A stretch of DNA of 64,000 nucleotides from Thunnus maccoyii. Taxonomy: Eukaryota > Chordata > Actinopteri > Scombriformes > Scombridae. The notes under the pieces are model-generated. The model made no database searches and was not told where the DNA came from. It saw nothing but the letters and a program-made list of their open reading frames with translations. The DNA lies in NCBI RefSeq assembly GCF_910596095.1, contig NC_056543.1, forward strand, positions 24,438,542-24,502,541, written 5' to 3'. The translations under genes and the position numbers were made by a program. Positions 1 to 14,082 of this stretch are shown here, one piece after another. Each line of letters opens with the position of its first letter. Position 1 is the first letter of the stretch.

Positions 1-279
1 ACTGCAGCATATGCGTTCCTTTGCTGAAAATGTTCCAAAGAAACCACATTGATTTGGGCGAAGAGCAATCCAGTGGCTTAAACACCCAGATATAGATGAG
101 ATCCTTGCGGTTGCATAATAACACAATTGGATCAGTTCTCCAGGACAAGGCTGCCAATTGTATCATAGAAAAATAGGTATATCCAACTCCTATGCGTTTT
201 CATTCACGTGGCAAAATATTCAGTATCTGTCAGACTTCGTAATAACGGTGTGTTTTCTTCTTCTGGCGTATAAAGGATG

Positions 280-666
280 CCTCCTCAACTAGTCGATAAT
301 AGAAAATATACTCTGTAAATTGCATGTGTCGCACCGGGAGGAGACGGGCCGCCAGTAAACAAACAGAACTAACGTGAAAACAGTAAAACACGGTGGATTT
401 CCGAGGAGAAAATCATTGCCTATTAGTTCATCACTCTGAGGAGAGGAGGGTGGATCTGCACAGCATCAAAAGCCAAGGGAGGATGCATCCTATGCACAGA
501 CTGCTGCAATGATAGCCCCAACAAAACACCACATTGCCGGATCAAGTCCAATTCGTTTCTGCTATAAACCAGCTTGTTTGGTGAGGTCAGACAACACCAG
601 CCGCAGTTTTCATCTCTTACAGTCCCACACTGCAACGTTTCTGTTGAAGCCAGACTTGGGTTTCTT

Positions 667-701
<35 letters not shown>

Positions 702-1140
702 GTGATTCCTGGAGTGTGCGTTTCTTCCCTTTTTGTGGGGTATTTTCCTCAAGCCGTTTTCAGCGCCACGCCACTGGCATCTCCAAAAGTACGGTGCGCC
801 TGTACGAAAACATTTGCATGAATTTCCTTTTAGCGTCGGACCTCTGTTAGAAATAGACGGGGAGGAGGGGTTAAATTGAAAGATTGGCTTTCCATTACGT
901 AAACACGTGGTTTCTGCGCCGTCATATCAGTGATGCTCTCGGAAATCTTTATGATCCGACTCAGACTATTGTCACAAGCCGTATACCGGCTTAAATTCTT
1001 GGAAATTACGGTGTGTATGAAGTAGATCGTGTGCGTTTGCGGGGCATTAGTGCACCGCACGTCAAAGAGTCCACATATACATCACTCGTCTTCATTCAAT
1101 TTCTACTCGATGTGTCATTTCTTTGCTCCCGGCGCCTTAA
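280..1140. promoter_or_regulatory. CpG-richer stretch, candidate promoter of an off-window gene
   Basis: This stretch has clearly more CpG dinucleotides than the next 10 kb (clusters near 330-370, 760-810, 830-990 and 1120-1135). It holds no reading frame that looks like protein beyond repeat-derived shadows. Human synteny (RASA3 lies head-to-head with CFAP97D2) suggests it could be the start region of a leftward gene. I could not find a RASA3-like N-terminus, so this is only inference. Confidence 0.25.
668..699. repeat. (TG)n microsatellite
   Basis: An uninterrupted run of about 16 TG units lies inside the CpG-richer stretch. The open frames running through it on both strands are low-complexity artefacts. 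Confidence 0.95.
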
Positions 1141-4100
1141 GTTGTTGCAGCTTTGATGTATGTTAATCGAGTAATTGCGCACACAGGTGTTAAAACTCAC
1201 CTGCTGTAATATGGTTGATGGGGACGCTTTACGTGAGTGTGTGTGTCAAGCATTGCTAAAGCAGAGCTGCAGCCTATAGGGCACTGCAACAGATCATCTA
1301 TTACTTCGGCAGGTTGAATGAATTCAATCCAACAATTGCAGCAGAAAATATGTATTCACCATAGAAGTTAATGCAGAAGATTGCAAGGTAGAAAAACGTA
1401 TGTTTAAAACTATTTGGTCCGCCAGTAAATATATAATTACAGGGTACAAATTTCAAGGGAAAAATTCTGGGTCATTTATTTGACAAAACATTCATGTGTA
1501 AAATTGTGTGTTTATGTTTCTGTTCTGTTCATTCATCTCTGAGGACCGAGGGCCAGTAAGTGTTGCTCATGACGACTGTTACCACTGTGTGACTCCATTT
1601 CTCCATGGGTTTAAAGGTTTTCCATCACAGACTAAAGGGGGAGGAGAACATTGTTTTCCCTAATCATACCTGCCTTGCTAGGTAGGGGTTGTGTGTGTGT
1701 GTGTATGTGTGTGTTTGTGCAAAGGCAAAATTCATTTTTTTCCCACCGAAACCATTTTATATTGGATTTGGCTCCCGTAGTGTTTTTGTCCCTCTGTTGT
1801 ATGTGTTTTCCGTACTTCAGATCTAATAATCCTGGATCTGTCAGCGTGACTCCCTCTCAGCACAAATGGCAGAAGTCAGTTGGTCTGCCAGTGTTTGAAA
1901 GTGGACCCATTAGTTGTTCAGTATTGAGCTCACCCACAGGTGTTGGACACAGTTTGCCAGTAAGTCATCCTCGTTAAGGCTGTCATACAAAGAAAAACAA
2001 ATAACCAACGTAATGACTGCAAACGACCCATTTAGAACTGATCCTGTGATTTTGAATTTGTGAAGGATGAGTATTGAGTTATTTTACTTACATAGTGATT
2101 TGCTGTAAATAAACTTAAGGGAAAAGGTTGATTCATAATGAAACAGTGTTGCATTAGATCACTCATTGATCCATCCATTCTCCAAATTACCTCCAAAACT
2201 GGCACGTAACACTTTGATATGTATTACTGCCATGTTATGTTTGCAAAATGTACATCTCACAACTCTTGAGATAATCATTTTTTCATAGTCATGTTTTTTG
2301 TGGACAACTGATGACACATTACAGTTGAACTCTGCGTTATTATCAGAAGCTGCTTTTGTCCGATGTAACGTTGAGTGAGTGGAACAGACAAAAAGCCGAG
2401 GTTTGTGTAAACAATATTAACCACAGCGCAGGAAGCTTGATGTGAGACTGGAGGGGTTCATTAGTGGGGTTGTGTTGTGTGTTCGTCTCTGAATTACAGC
2501 ATTAATCCACTTTAATGACCTAGTTCTGTGGCACCCAGGTCTTGTCAGTTGTCTGTGTCCTCAGTCCTCAGGGATGTGGGCCACTTTGAAACAAAATGTT
2601 TCCAGATTGACTTTCTTTACACAGCAGCATCATTTTGCTGTGTCACTGTTTAAAAGGCCAACTGTAAAGAATGTCTTATTGATTTTAAGAGGGAGCTGTC
2701 AATTCTTCGTTACTGATAGAGTATGCACACGTGTGGCCGCTAAGACTTTTAAATGTGCACACACACTTAACCAGACCACACACATACATACACACACACA
2801 CACAGCACACCACGTCAGACATACGTAGTTACTTAAGCAATTAAAGATATTTCCATGCGTGTGCTGTATACTTCCACACGTGTCCCGTGAGGTCAAATGG
2901 ACTCGCTGGAATCAGCACAAGTCGGAGCAGTGCACCGCAGGCTCTCCTGCTTTCTCCCTCCGCAGATGCCTCTCATGTCATCCTCTCTATCGATCCGTCT
3001 ACCGTAATGTAAAGTATCATCACACCCTGGAGGATATCGTCTGACAATTTTGTCAGGGATCATTAGAATACTTCTTTTTGATTGCCCGGGCTGTGGCCAG
3101 CAGGAAGTGGCTCCCCTGTGAGTTTTAACAGCCTCTTTTCTCCTGATGGCGAAAAATAACTTGATTTAAGATGCACTGAGATAAATGGACTGGTTCCAGT
3201 TTTACTCATGGTCTCTGTGGCTTTACTGTGCACATTTAAAAGGCTCGCACATGGGGGAGTGTGAAGATTGCATGAATGGGTGTTATTATTTGGAGATATA
3301 TGGTATACATGGAGGGATTCATAAACGATCTGAAAATATTTAAAGAGGTGTTTGATAACACAGGCTGTTTTGACTATTTTAGGATACAAGTTCTGCACAC
3401 ATACAGTATATTTTTAATTTGGGTGAACTGACCCTTTAAAGTAGTGAGCGCAATCTATGAATGAATGAGCCACATGTGCTACGCTTTGGATTAGACTGAA
3501 GATATTCAAATAAAGTGTAAAGAGTTTAAAAGGTTACAGTGAGCATGATGGGCTTTGTTGAAGTAATTCAAGCATTCCTTTCAGTATTAATTGCTAACTT
3601 GAAATGATAAATGCCCACACATGACAGCATAAAGTACTCTAATGTGCTCTTTTGAAAGGAGAAGATATTTAAGCCATTTGCCTTTTGCTGTTTGGGGATG
3701 AAAATACTGGACAATAATGAACTGAAAGTGATGTCAATTAGCCAGTGAAAACACATTAAGTGCTTCAACTAGTTAATAACAATTTTGGACAACTGAAGAT
3801 CACTTAACAATAAATCTATTTGGACTATTGATTTCAAAACAGTGTTGTTAATACAGGAGTGTGATTCTATGGATTTGAGGTTAGTTTTGCAATATAATAA
3901 AACATTTCTACAGTTCAATCTGTTCAAAACGATTGCATTTGGTTATTCATGTAAAAAGCATTATGTTTCATAATCAGCCTGTTGTAGTTTAATTTAGGAA
4001 CTTGTGCATTTGTCCAAGTCATGCCCAAGGCTTTCAGAGAATGCTTAGACTGGGACCACATTTATGTCCATGTTCAGTAGCAGAGTTAAAACCATCCGCT

Positions 4101-7100
4101 CCCCTTCACCCAGCATGCCCACAGCCAAGATGTCTACCAATCAGAGAAGGAGAGTGGGCCGTGTTTGGCACTGCTTAGAGCAAGTGTTCGCTCGCAAATG
4201 AACAGCTGCTGTGAACCACTTCATGACCAAAGACTTCATTTAAACATTACACACACTCACATATACATAAACACAAACTGTGCATGTAAACAAATTGTAG
4301 CCAGCTTGTGTTCATCACCACTCTTCTCTTTGCCCAGTGAATGCCCTCCTTCAAGTTGTCTGCAACACAGTCGCTTATGTCCAGGCACAGAGTTGAAGGG
4401 CCAGAACTACTTTATGTTTGGCACTGTGCTCCAACAGCTTCAATACACTATAAACACCATTAAACAACTTTCTGGGTTGGATTAATTTACAGATATAAAT
4501 TTTGTCAGAATGGGTAGGTGTATTTGTGTGTGTATACTGCACATGGAATACAAAACACAGGCATGCAGGACAGTTGATATGTTCAGCACATATTAGCATC
4601 CAGTTTTGATTTCCTGCTCACTGGTACTCTGCTAATATGCAACACCATATGTGATGTTTAGCGCAGGGCTCCAAAACCTCTCCAGTGCACCCACATTGTG
4701 ACTAATAGGGCAAAAGACCAATAGAACAAATTGAGAAATCCCACACACATAATAACCAACTGCTCTTTAAAATCCATTGTGACTAACAGTATTCATTATT
4801 GCAGACAGATAAGGGCAATGACACTGGGCCAGTGCAAGGGCGCTGGAAGCAGGGGGTCCAAAGGGCCATTGCTGACCCCCGCCGCCCCCCCACACACACA
4901 CTTTACCCTTCTTCTACATTCTTTTTAAGTCGTGAATCACCGTATCCCCGTAAATGCCCCTATATTGCGAAACTTACAGTAAAAATGCGTTTCAATCATT
5001 CCCGTCCACTCTAAGACTTTAGGTAAAATGAACATAAAACGGGAATTTACATTTCAATCCAATCAGACAGGTCCAAAGCACTTCCTTTTTACGTAAAGGC
5101 GCTTGATGTGCTCCCAAAGTTTATTTAGGCTATTGTAGGCTATGAATGACATTCTCACAACAACATGTCATGTCGATAATTTGCGAGGGATAAGCAGAAG
5201 GAAAGTCATGTTTTTTTCTGATTTATCATTAAATATGGATTTGGGGCATGGATGCTTACAACACAAGGTCGACGTTAACATTCCTATTGCCTGCTTGTTA
5301 CTCAGCTGCAGAAGTGTTACTGTCCTGTAAACTTGTAGTTTTGGGAAATTAAAGAAAAAAGCTTGTATCTAATCCCATAAACATTAGTTAGCTGCTTTGT
5401 GTTTGGAATTATACCACGTCCCTGTGGTGCAAGCAAGCTATAGTTACTCAAAAAGCAAAAGTTTAGTGAGAATCTCCAGTCTATCTACCACTACACATGT
5501 GCACAAGCACACACACACACTCCCCTTTCATCTATCTTCATGGTGCACTGTACATGTAAAAGTAGAAATGGTACAAAAACAGTCTTTTAAAAAGTCCGAA
5601 TAGTAAAATAGTCCCCTGATAATGACTACGTTTACAATTAGGTGACATCTTGTCATTGCTAACAGAACGTCCATCAAAAGCCTCTTTTCACTCCCTTCAT
5701 ATGTTGTACTATTTCTAGGCCTCCGCCTCTCTTACCACCAGACTTCAGGGTCATAGATGGTCGATGTACCTTGTTGAGTTTCAGAATTATTAGGAGCAAC
5801 TAGAGATGTGACTAACTTTGCATTGATTTCATGTTTTAATGAACCTCTTGGTGCTCGTTTCAACTTGGAAACTGGCATTCTCTGTTCTTATGAGAAGTCT
5901 TTTTTTTCCCCTCAATTACCAACCAAAAAAGCTCAGAGATCATCTACGCAGTCTTATTGTCTGTTATGAAATGAGATCTATGAAAACATTTGTCATGAGG
6001 GCAAATGGTTGAAATATGGATGAGTATGATGTTATCAGTTTTGTTTTAGACAAGGCAAGAAGTGCCTTCATCGAGTAGTCACTCAAAGTATGAGGAAGGG
6101 CCTGTGAGTCAAATGGAGCGGTGAATAAGTGAGTGGATATTAGTAATGAATGCTACTGTGGTCACTCTCATGCCAAGCATCGTTTGGCATTGCCACCACT
6201 GCCCTTCCTCTGGCCTTTCTCCCCACGCCCTCTTCTAAACTTTACCCAGAAGCGATGCACACATGTCTTAATGATGCACAGGGCCTAAAATAAAGCCCAC
6301 TCTCAGATCACGCCCTTTTATAATAATCTCTCAGGGAGTTTCCTGTCCAGAGAGAATTGTCATAATCAACATATTTCCCGCCTTATCATGAAAGCACCCT
6401 CCATTTTTAGCCTGGCTGAGCTCTCCACGGCTACTTTACAGTTCAGTTTGACCCCTTTGGTGATTTGAAGAGCTTTATTTTGGATGTGGTTGTCCAAGTT
6501 TTCTTTCTCTCATGGCTGTGAGATGCACTCTATATGGTTGTAACAGTGCAGTTACATAGTCGTGCTCATGAGGTTGTACCCAAACGTGCAGCCATGTGCG
6601 GTCATGCAATTGATTGGTTCCTGCAGTGCCAACAAGATAATCAATATTTCAACTATTTCAGCCCCTCTTTAGGCGCTGATCTGCCATGTAGTGAACTACT
6701 TTGTTCTACTCTTGTACGCTGTATTTATCCTGTACCTGCTCTGCGGATTGTAGAAGTCGTTGTTAAGACAAGGATATAAGATTATCTTGTACTACTTGTA
6801 CCAGAATAAAATGCAACAAGTACGGGGACAATAATGTGATACTATCAGGTTATTTTAAGTGTCAGACATGAGGTGGATGTTTCCTCATGAACTTCTTTAT
6901 TCCACACTGGAGGGTGCAGTTTTTTGCACTACCTGACTGGCAGGTTCAGTGACTGTGAATGCAATCAAACTGGCTCATCATTTATATTCAGAGATACAGT
7001 ACTACACATGTCACTTAGCAGGTTTATTTTTAACCCTTTTATATTGAAAAAGACTTAATTTTGCATATGTTTTTGGATCAATTGTATCTATGGATGAATA

Positions 7101-7160
7101 ATGATATTCTTTAAACTTTCATTGAACTTTGTATCTTAAGTACATTTTATTATAATGACT
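1141..7160. other. Gene-free AT-rich stretch
   Basis: No exon with convincing coding content and splice sites is visible on either strand. The stretch contains short CA/TG runs (near 1691-1715, 2777-2810 and 5505-5520) and a fragment near 4830-4895 with C-rich wording that resembles a fragment of a dispersed fish repeat. Open frames here are short and compositionally random. Confidence 0.6.
2777..2810. repeat. Imperfect (CA)n microsatellite
   Basis: CA repeat interrupted by CATACATA units. Confidence 0.9.
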
Positions 7161-7450
7161 TAAAGCTGCAGTAATCAATATTTTATATGAGTAACATCTA
7201 CAGCAGCATGCAGCTACTTTCAGTGGAAAAGCTCTAATAAACCCACTGTACTCTAAACTGCCCCTTACTAAACGGCAGACACACAAAGTTAGCTGGTGAA
7301 AGACAGACAGATATTTGCCTCAGTCATTGGACATTGGAGACCAAAACTGAGCTACAAGAAGAGTGAAACCCAATGATTAATAATAATATTCATTGGGTGG
7401 CCAGAAACAAGACTCCAAATGAATGTTCATGTAGTTCTGCGTCTGCAGGA
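7161..7450. repeat. Dispersed teleost repeat (nonautonomous element)
   Basis: The stretch starts with TTAAAGCTGCAGTAATCAAT and later contains a block ending in GGTGGCCAGAAACAAGACTC. I recognise both as parts of a repeat that recurs in many teleost genomes. Boundaries are approximate because I did not find a clean matching right end. Recognition is from memory, not a search. Confidence 0.5.
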
Positions 7451-9790
7451 TGTGTTGGCAGGCAATACTTCGCCTACATGTTAGCCATATCAACATAACA
7501 GGCAATAATATGTCAAATGTCTGTAATTTTTAGCTTTATGTGGAGCTCTGCCCCAAGTGACTGAAGGAAAACTGATTAATGTGGCATCACATCCCCTTTA
7601 TTACACACAGTAGTAGGTGCAGTCATCTTGTGAAAAAGTCACAAATTAATTAATGAAGCTTTTGTTGTTTTGAAATAAAATCACTGTGGACTTGTCAAAT
7701 TCACATTATCCTTTCCATCACAACATACATTAGCTCCTGAATGCAGCTGTGTTCAGCAGCTAATGCTTAGCCTATATCTCATATTTCTGAGATGCTCACA
7801 TTCACATTTTCTACTGCATTAACATGCAACAATAAGATGTATACAATGACATAAAAGAAATACACACTGAGTTGCATTATCTGCCTTATGCAAGTTTCCA
7901 GTCTCTGAAAGTTCACTATTGTTGCACACATCATCACACTCAACAGTCTACCACATGATTGTATGACCAGTCATTAAAAAGAATATGATTTGTTACAAAG
8001 TGGCCAAAAAACAGCCATGTACAATCCATACATTTCACACAGAATAAGCTCTAAAACTGGAGCCTAATATTCTTCACTTTCAAAATACAGTATCCTTAAA
8101 AATCATGCACAGTATGGTGTCAAACACAGACTTCCTGAATATCTAATTTGAAGAAGGTTAAATAACCTGCAGAGGAATTGTTTTTACAGTTTTTGAACCA
8201 AGATAAAAGGAAGAGGAACATTGCCAGTAACCAAGAAGCTGTGATGTTAAGAGAAGGTGAAGTTGCCAAGGGAAACAGGAAAACATTTATAGTTGTGAAC
8301 AAACTGAGGTTACATTTAAGAGGACAAATCATACTGTAAATCTGCATTTGTGTTCACTTACTGCAGTCGATTAGTCAGGCATGTTACTGTACTCAGCCCT
8401 CACTCCGCTAATTTGTTATCCTCATAACTCATACCACTGTTATGTAACGGCACTGTGGGTCTTTTTTTAACTTGCAAAGACTGCATCTTTCATTATTTAT
8501 ACCATTTCATAGCGCAGATCTATCTGGGATATAGGCCTGTATGGGTTGAGTATAAAAATGGGACAAACTTCCTGCATCCAGGAGGAAGTGCAGCATGTGT
8601 GCGCAAAACTGTCATCAAAAGAGCCACTTTTAGAGGGATAAAGCCTATTTCCGAGTCAAAGCATCCATTCCTCTGTAGCTCAGCAGCATTAATGGAGCAG
8701 CAGAGCTGAGAGTATAGTGCCTTAGAGTCGTTACCTATTCTAGCATCCATTAGCTGAAAATTGTGTTGACTTTGAAACTACTTTCTATATATCAGGTAAG
8801 ACAGATTTTCAGATTTTGTTAGGGTTAACCTTTTTGCCACCATGAACCAGGGGAACTGTATAGAGAATAGTTTGGGGGTTTTTTTGCACAAAGAAAGGTG
8901 CAGGTGAGGGGAAAAACAAGAGGGGCTGATAACACCCTTACATATGATATGATTAAAGATTATATACATTATACTTTATAACTTTATCATGTAGATAGCG
9001 GCGGAACAGGGTCAACTCCAAAAGAAGTAAGAAGTATCCCTTGAGATGTCTCTAATGTCTGTTTCTATATTTAAAAGGTCAAGACAGTGTTTATAATGCC
9101 TTCTGCTGGCAAAAGCTTCCTGGTCCATCACTTTAAAAGCCTCTTGATCTGAAAGGTATGAAGTGATACATTTGAGCCAACTAACTGCATACATATGCAG
9201 ACACAATAAAGGTTTAATTGTTCTGATTTCAACAGTACCTTAGTCTGATGTGACATTAGAATTACCTTGGCTTAACAAAATAATGAAATATAAAAGCTAG
9301 AGGTGAAAAACACATATTTTTACTAACAAAACGTCTTGATTGCAGGTGTCTGTTCAGTAATCTTAACAGGTAGGCTGGGAGGCGGTGTGATGCAGCCACC
9401 TCTAAACAGGATCCTCTCATGGGACCTGTTACCTTAGTCACTTTCCATCACTCAGATTTAAAAAAAAAAAAAGACTCGATCCTGACCTTGGGGAAATGCA
9501 CAAAGGCCTCCTGCTGATCTCTCTGTGGTTCTGGCCAAAGGCATCGACTAGAAAAACATGAGCTCTGAGGGAACTCCTGGTATTTGTCTCAATCTGCGGA
9601 GACAGGGCGGCCAACAGGAGAGACAGTGGGTGGTACTGTTCAATGGCCATACTGAGGTAAACAGAGCAGCAAATGTGTGAAGTATTATACTATTCTCCTG
9701 TAAACAGAGACAACTATATAAATGTACTGCCTAACATAATCCAACACAAATGGTGATGGGGTTACCAAACTAGATGAACTGGATGATCAG
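7451..9790. other. Gene-free stretch
   Basis: AT-rich DNA with no supported exon, RNA gene or intact mobile element on either strand. Open frames such as those at 8120-8347 and 8455-8709 show no recognisable domain or splice context. Confidence 0.55.
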
Positions 9791-9905
9791 AGTGAATGGA
9801 CTGCATTTATATAGCACTTTTCTAGTCTTACCCAACACTCAAAGCGCTTTACAATACATGCCAACATTCACCTATTCACACACACATTCATACACTGATG
9901 GCAGC
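9791..9905 (+). repeat. Dispersed teleost repeat fragment
   Basis: The block containing TGCATTTATATAGCACTTTT, then CTCAAAGCGCTTTACA, then a CATTCA/CACACA-rich tail, matches a very common short repeat I know from teleost genomes. Only about 115 bp are present. Confidence 0.55.
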
Positions 9906-10849
9906 AATCCCATAGTTGAGTATAACACTGACAAAATGGACAAAAATACACCACACATGTTGGAATTGCATGAGAATAATGCAACAAAATTGCCCGATGT
10001 CCTATTTTTAATCACTCCTCCAATAGCAATACATTGTCTCCTTTTTCTTTCTCTGAAGTTGTAGTACTATAAAGAATATACATTACATATGTGCATCTGG
10101 GCTTTGATATTAAAGATTGGCTTCATCTGAAAAATATTACACACATCCACACCAGACACACAGTCTCTGTTATGTTGATATGTGAATCAGGTCTTACTGT
10201 ACTTCCCTCTCCCACAGAGACCTTCCTTCTTAGCATCAATTCCCACAGCAGTGCAATGGAAGATCCACCGGTGAGACTTCCCTGGAACTGGTAGCATCCC
10301 CTGCCATTCTGAACAGGACATAAAAACAAGCTTCATTGTCTTAAATGCATCATTATCTCCCATCTCACATGATGGTGGTATATACTACAAAAAAATTACA
10401 CTTTTCCATATTTGTATTTGCACAACATTGAAATCCAATTAAATGTAATTTTTGACAGTTGTTTTTGGAAGTGGCATTGTAAGTTGAATAGAGATCACCT
10501 GTGTGTAATCGAGGTGTGACAAAGGGATTTTTGGTTAAATGATTGAAGGTCCAATAAATAAATGCAGAGGAACACTCTAGACAAACCCACAAGTTAACTG
10601 AAAAATACCAGTCAATGGAAAGGATGCAAGATTTCTGATGCACAAAGTCAAGTAAGGTCAATCAGGGAAATGAAAAGAATTTGGCTCAGCTGTAAATCTG
10701 CCTAGAGCAGGTCGTACTCAAGACCTGAGTGTTTGTGTGTAAGGCCATAAGTGAGGTCGCCAAGAGAACTGTGGAGATCCTTTTGGTGGCCACAAGGTTC
10801 CTTGGCTTAAATGGGAGATGCTGTATATACAACAACTGTGAGAAGTTTG

Positions 10850-10925
10850 AATTTTCTCCCCGTGTCTGCATGGGTTTCCTCCAGGTGCTCCAGTTTCTTC
10901 CCATAGAGCAAAGAAATGCAATTTA
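10850..10925 (+). repeat. Dispersed repeat fragment
   Basis: The wording CTCCCCGTGTCTGCATGGGT followed by TTTCCTCCAGGTGCTCCAG is a familiar piece of a widespread teleost repeat. It is short and degraded, with no open frame of its own. Confidence 0.5.
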
Positions 10926-11124
10926 TGTGAACTAGTGGCTCTTTTGCCCAAAGCTGTAAGTTAAATGTTGTTATGAAAGGTTGCCCAGTGTGTACTGGGA
11001 AAGCTTCCAGCACCCTACAACCCGAAGCAGGAATAAATGGACATCTGAGCAAGTGTTTGCCAGAATGCTTTCTGGTCATACTAAAATCTGTTTTGTTTAA
11101 ATTAAACCCCGCACATCAGCAGAG

Positions 11125-12260
11125 AGTAACACTGCATTCCCACCATGAAGGCTGGTGGTGGCATAGACTGTAAAAGAATACAAACATAGTCATTGTGACG
11201 TCACCCATTGGTTTGTGGACTGCCGTTTTGAAGCCTCAAATTTAGCGATTTGACCGTCGCCATCTTTGATTTTTGGAGCCAGAAGTTACCATATTTGGAC
11301 GAGAGTATGGAACTGACACTAGCGCTAGCTGCTAGCTTAGTTAGCACTGTGCATTTACAGGCTATGGTTAACTGTGGTAATTCTAATGCTAATTTTCACT
11401 GGCGAAAAACGGGCTTAAAGCCATTAAAACAAAATGTACTTACCGGAAACACTGAACACTGAGTGTCTTTTAATACAACCAAATGCTGAACAACACTTTT
11501 AAAGGCGACCAAAACGTTACAATTAACTTCATGAACTGAAAACACACTGTGAAATAGCAGCAGCTACGCTCGTACTCTGAGGTTACGCCATGGTTACGTT
11601 ACGTAATCAACGTTGTCGCCGTGATAGCGAGTTGTCAATCATAACGTAGCCACGCCTTAAAGCATACGCTGCTTTATCATCTATTTTACTCTAAACGGGT
11701 CCATAACTTACAAAATGAACATCATACTGTACTGAAGAAGACTTGAAACTAGCGATTGAGACAATAAACTCATTAGGAAAGTGTTTACTGGGGTAATAAA
11801 TCAAGTGAGAAGTAGGGTCATTTTCTCATAGACTTCTATACAATCGGAACCAGTGGAGTCGCCCGCTGATGGCCATTAGAGAGAATGCAGGTTTAAGGCA
11901 CTTCCGCATTGGCTTCACTTTTCAGAAGAGCGCTATCCGCTTGGGTGGTGGCAGCATCATACTGTGAGGAATTTTCCTCTTCAGCAGGCCTTGGAAGGCT
12001 TCTGAGGAGTCGAATTAAATCTACAAGAGAAATACAACTGTGGAAAAGATTTCTTTTTCAACAAGACAACAACTCTCAAAACATGTCCTTGAAATGTTGA
12101 TATCCTGGCATGACCATGTCAGAGTCCAGACCTCAATCCAGTTGAGAATTTGTGGCAGAAAATTGCTATTCACTCACAGTCCCCATGCAACTTGACAGAT
12201 TCACAAACAATGGATGAAATCTGCAGTGTCCAGATCAGCAAAGATGCAACAGACTGACTC
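11125..12260 (+). pseudogene. Degraded Tc1/mariner-like transposase fragment, split by an insertion
   Basis: Conceptual translation of 11944-12260 gives, in shifted frames, the Tc1-family block with FQQDN (near 12055-12072) followed by a decayed copy of the segment that normally carries the SPDLNPIEN wording (near 12120-12155). The short 11125-11163 piece reads as the transposase DNA just upstream. The parts are separated by 780 bp of unrelated repeat. Frames are broken by shifts and stops, and no terminal inverted repeats were found, so this is a dead remnant. The family assignment rests on recognised motifs only. Confidence 0.7.
11164..11943. mobile_element. Nonautonomous repeat inserted into the Tc1 remnant
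   Basis: The insert is bracketed by the direct repeat GGTGGTGGCA at 11154-11163 and 11944-11953, consistent with a target-site duplication of about 10 bp inside the Tc1 transposase sequence. Its ends carry wording (GTGACGTCACCCATTGGTTT near the left, AAGGCACTTCCGCATTGGCT near the right) that I recognise from a common teleost dispersed repeat. It has no coding capacity and no obvious terminal inverted repeats. Class is uncertain. Confidence 0.6.
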
Positions 12261-13950
12261 TGAAACTCATAAAATCTTTAAGCAGTTAGTTATTTTACAT
12301 TTAAGTAATGTTAATAAATTCAGGTCAATTTGTAGAGATGTGTTCTCTGTATTAAGATTCAAGATTTTTTTCATGTTAGTCAGTGTCAAACAAATTATAT
12401 CCAGTGTGATTAAAATAAAAATAAAACATAAAAAAAGTCTAGGAAGGTATGAGCAAGTCTTTTTACAGCCATTGTACACAGCGTTCCTTCAACTCATAAC
12501 AGTAAGGTTTTGAAGGCAACATGTATATGCTTTTTGCTATAGCCCCATTTGAGACTCAGCTACGTAACAAGGAATTTTCATTTTTGGAAATGTGATAGAA
12601 AAAGCAAACACAAAGAAAGAATGTGAGAGGTCGAGTTCCTATTTTAACACCCTGGTATCCACCATCTGTCCCATCAAGACGTCTTCTCTTATACAACAAA
12701 GTAACAAATTGGGCAGGAAACGTTTTACTGCCTATAATTCATTCATGAAGGCTCTTCCTATGCACTGAGATGTGACTGCACTGGGGAGAACGGTTAATTG
12801 GCTTTTGAGGGCATCTGTGGGGAGATGTCAGACATGAAGAATCACCCTTTGCCATAGCAGCTTTACAACAGCTCCTACAATCTTACACAACTGTACTCTT
12901 TTGTAATACATTCATGAAAGTTACATGTGTGCAGTTATTTGCTAAAACATTGCTTTAGCCTTGATGGTTAGTAACACAGGTTTTGCATAGTGTATATTAA
13001 TGTTGAGTTCATTACCAGCCTTAAAAAGCACTTTAAGTCTTGTTGTGCTAAACACTAAATTCATTCATTATCATGGTGTAAGAAAAAAGAGTGACATAAT
13101 CATCTATTACTGTTATATATTACAGTTTTATGAGTGCTTTGGTTGTTCATTCTGGCATGAGATTTGAATTATTAACAATTGTGATCTCAGTTGCACTAAA
13201 AATAGTCATAGCCAGCTCTAGTCAGTAGAGGGGGGTGTTGTAATGTAGATAGATGTTCATTCATGAAGTCATATTACCTCAATGGGATTCATTCAACAAA
13301 TCTTTGATGATACACTCCTTTGTATTGTATTATTTGGAAGATATATTGGGTATGTTATATGATAACATAATTTAACCTGATACTAGAGCATGGTAAACAT
13401 TGTTATCTGGTGTATGTATTCAATTTAATTGAAGGTATTTTTATACTTTTTATACCTTTAAATAAACCTATTTTCTATGTAATTTTTTTATTCTTGTATC
13501 CAGGTATCAGTTTACTATGTGGATTAGATTTTCTGTGGTTGTCTTCTGTATAAATAAACTGTATAAAATGTTGCACCGAATGTGTTAGTTTATGTTGTTC
13601 TGATGTAAGTTTCCAAGTAACCGTTACCAAGGCTGTAATTGTCTCTACGCAGCAAGTAGGAAAATACAGTAACATTCATGCCCTTGACCTCAGGGATTTT
13701 ATCTTGTTTTTGTTTTGGTTTTTTCCATTATATGTAATAATTCTACATTTGATTTCATTTTTTTCTGGATCAGCCTGTTTAACAGATCCATTGAACTTTG
13801 ACTCTAACAGAAAGTCTGTTTCTTCATTTTTCCTTTCAGGGATGAGCAACAGTTTAAAATAGCATGAACACATTTTTGAAAACTCGGTTTGTATCCCATT
13901 TCAATTTCAGCTTTGAACTGTGTGAAACGGTGTCTTCGCACAGCAGCTCA
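12261..13950. other. Gene-free stretch upstream of the CFAP97D2-like gene
   Basis: AT-rich DNA with no supported exon or RNA gene. Near 13200-13500 are TA-rich tracts. Confidence 0.55.
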
Positions 13951-14082
13951 TTTTACAGTCACTCTCTCCGCCATCTCCTCACTAATTAGCCTATCTCTAT
14001 GCCTGTATGCGTTTCTCTGTGTGGAACTTGCTAAACAAGCACATGGTTTGAAACCATTCATTCATCTCCCTGCTCTCCAGCT

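Noticed and set aside
1-14000. RASA3 first exon on the - strand
   Set aside because: Expected from synteny, but no frame resembling the RASA3 N-terminus (C2 domain start) was found.
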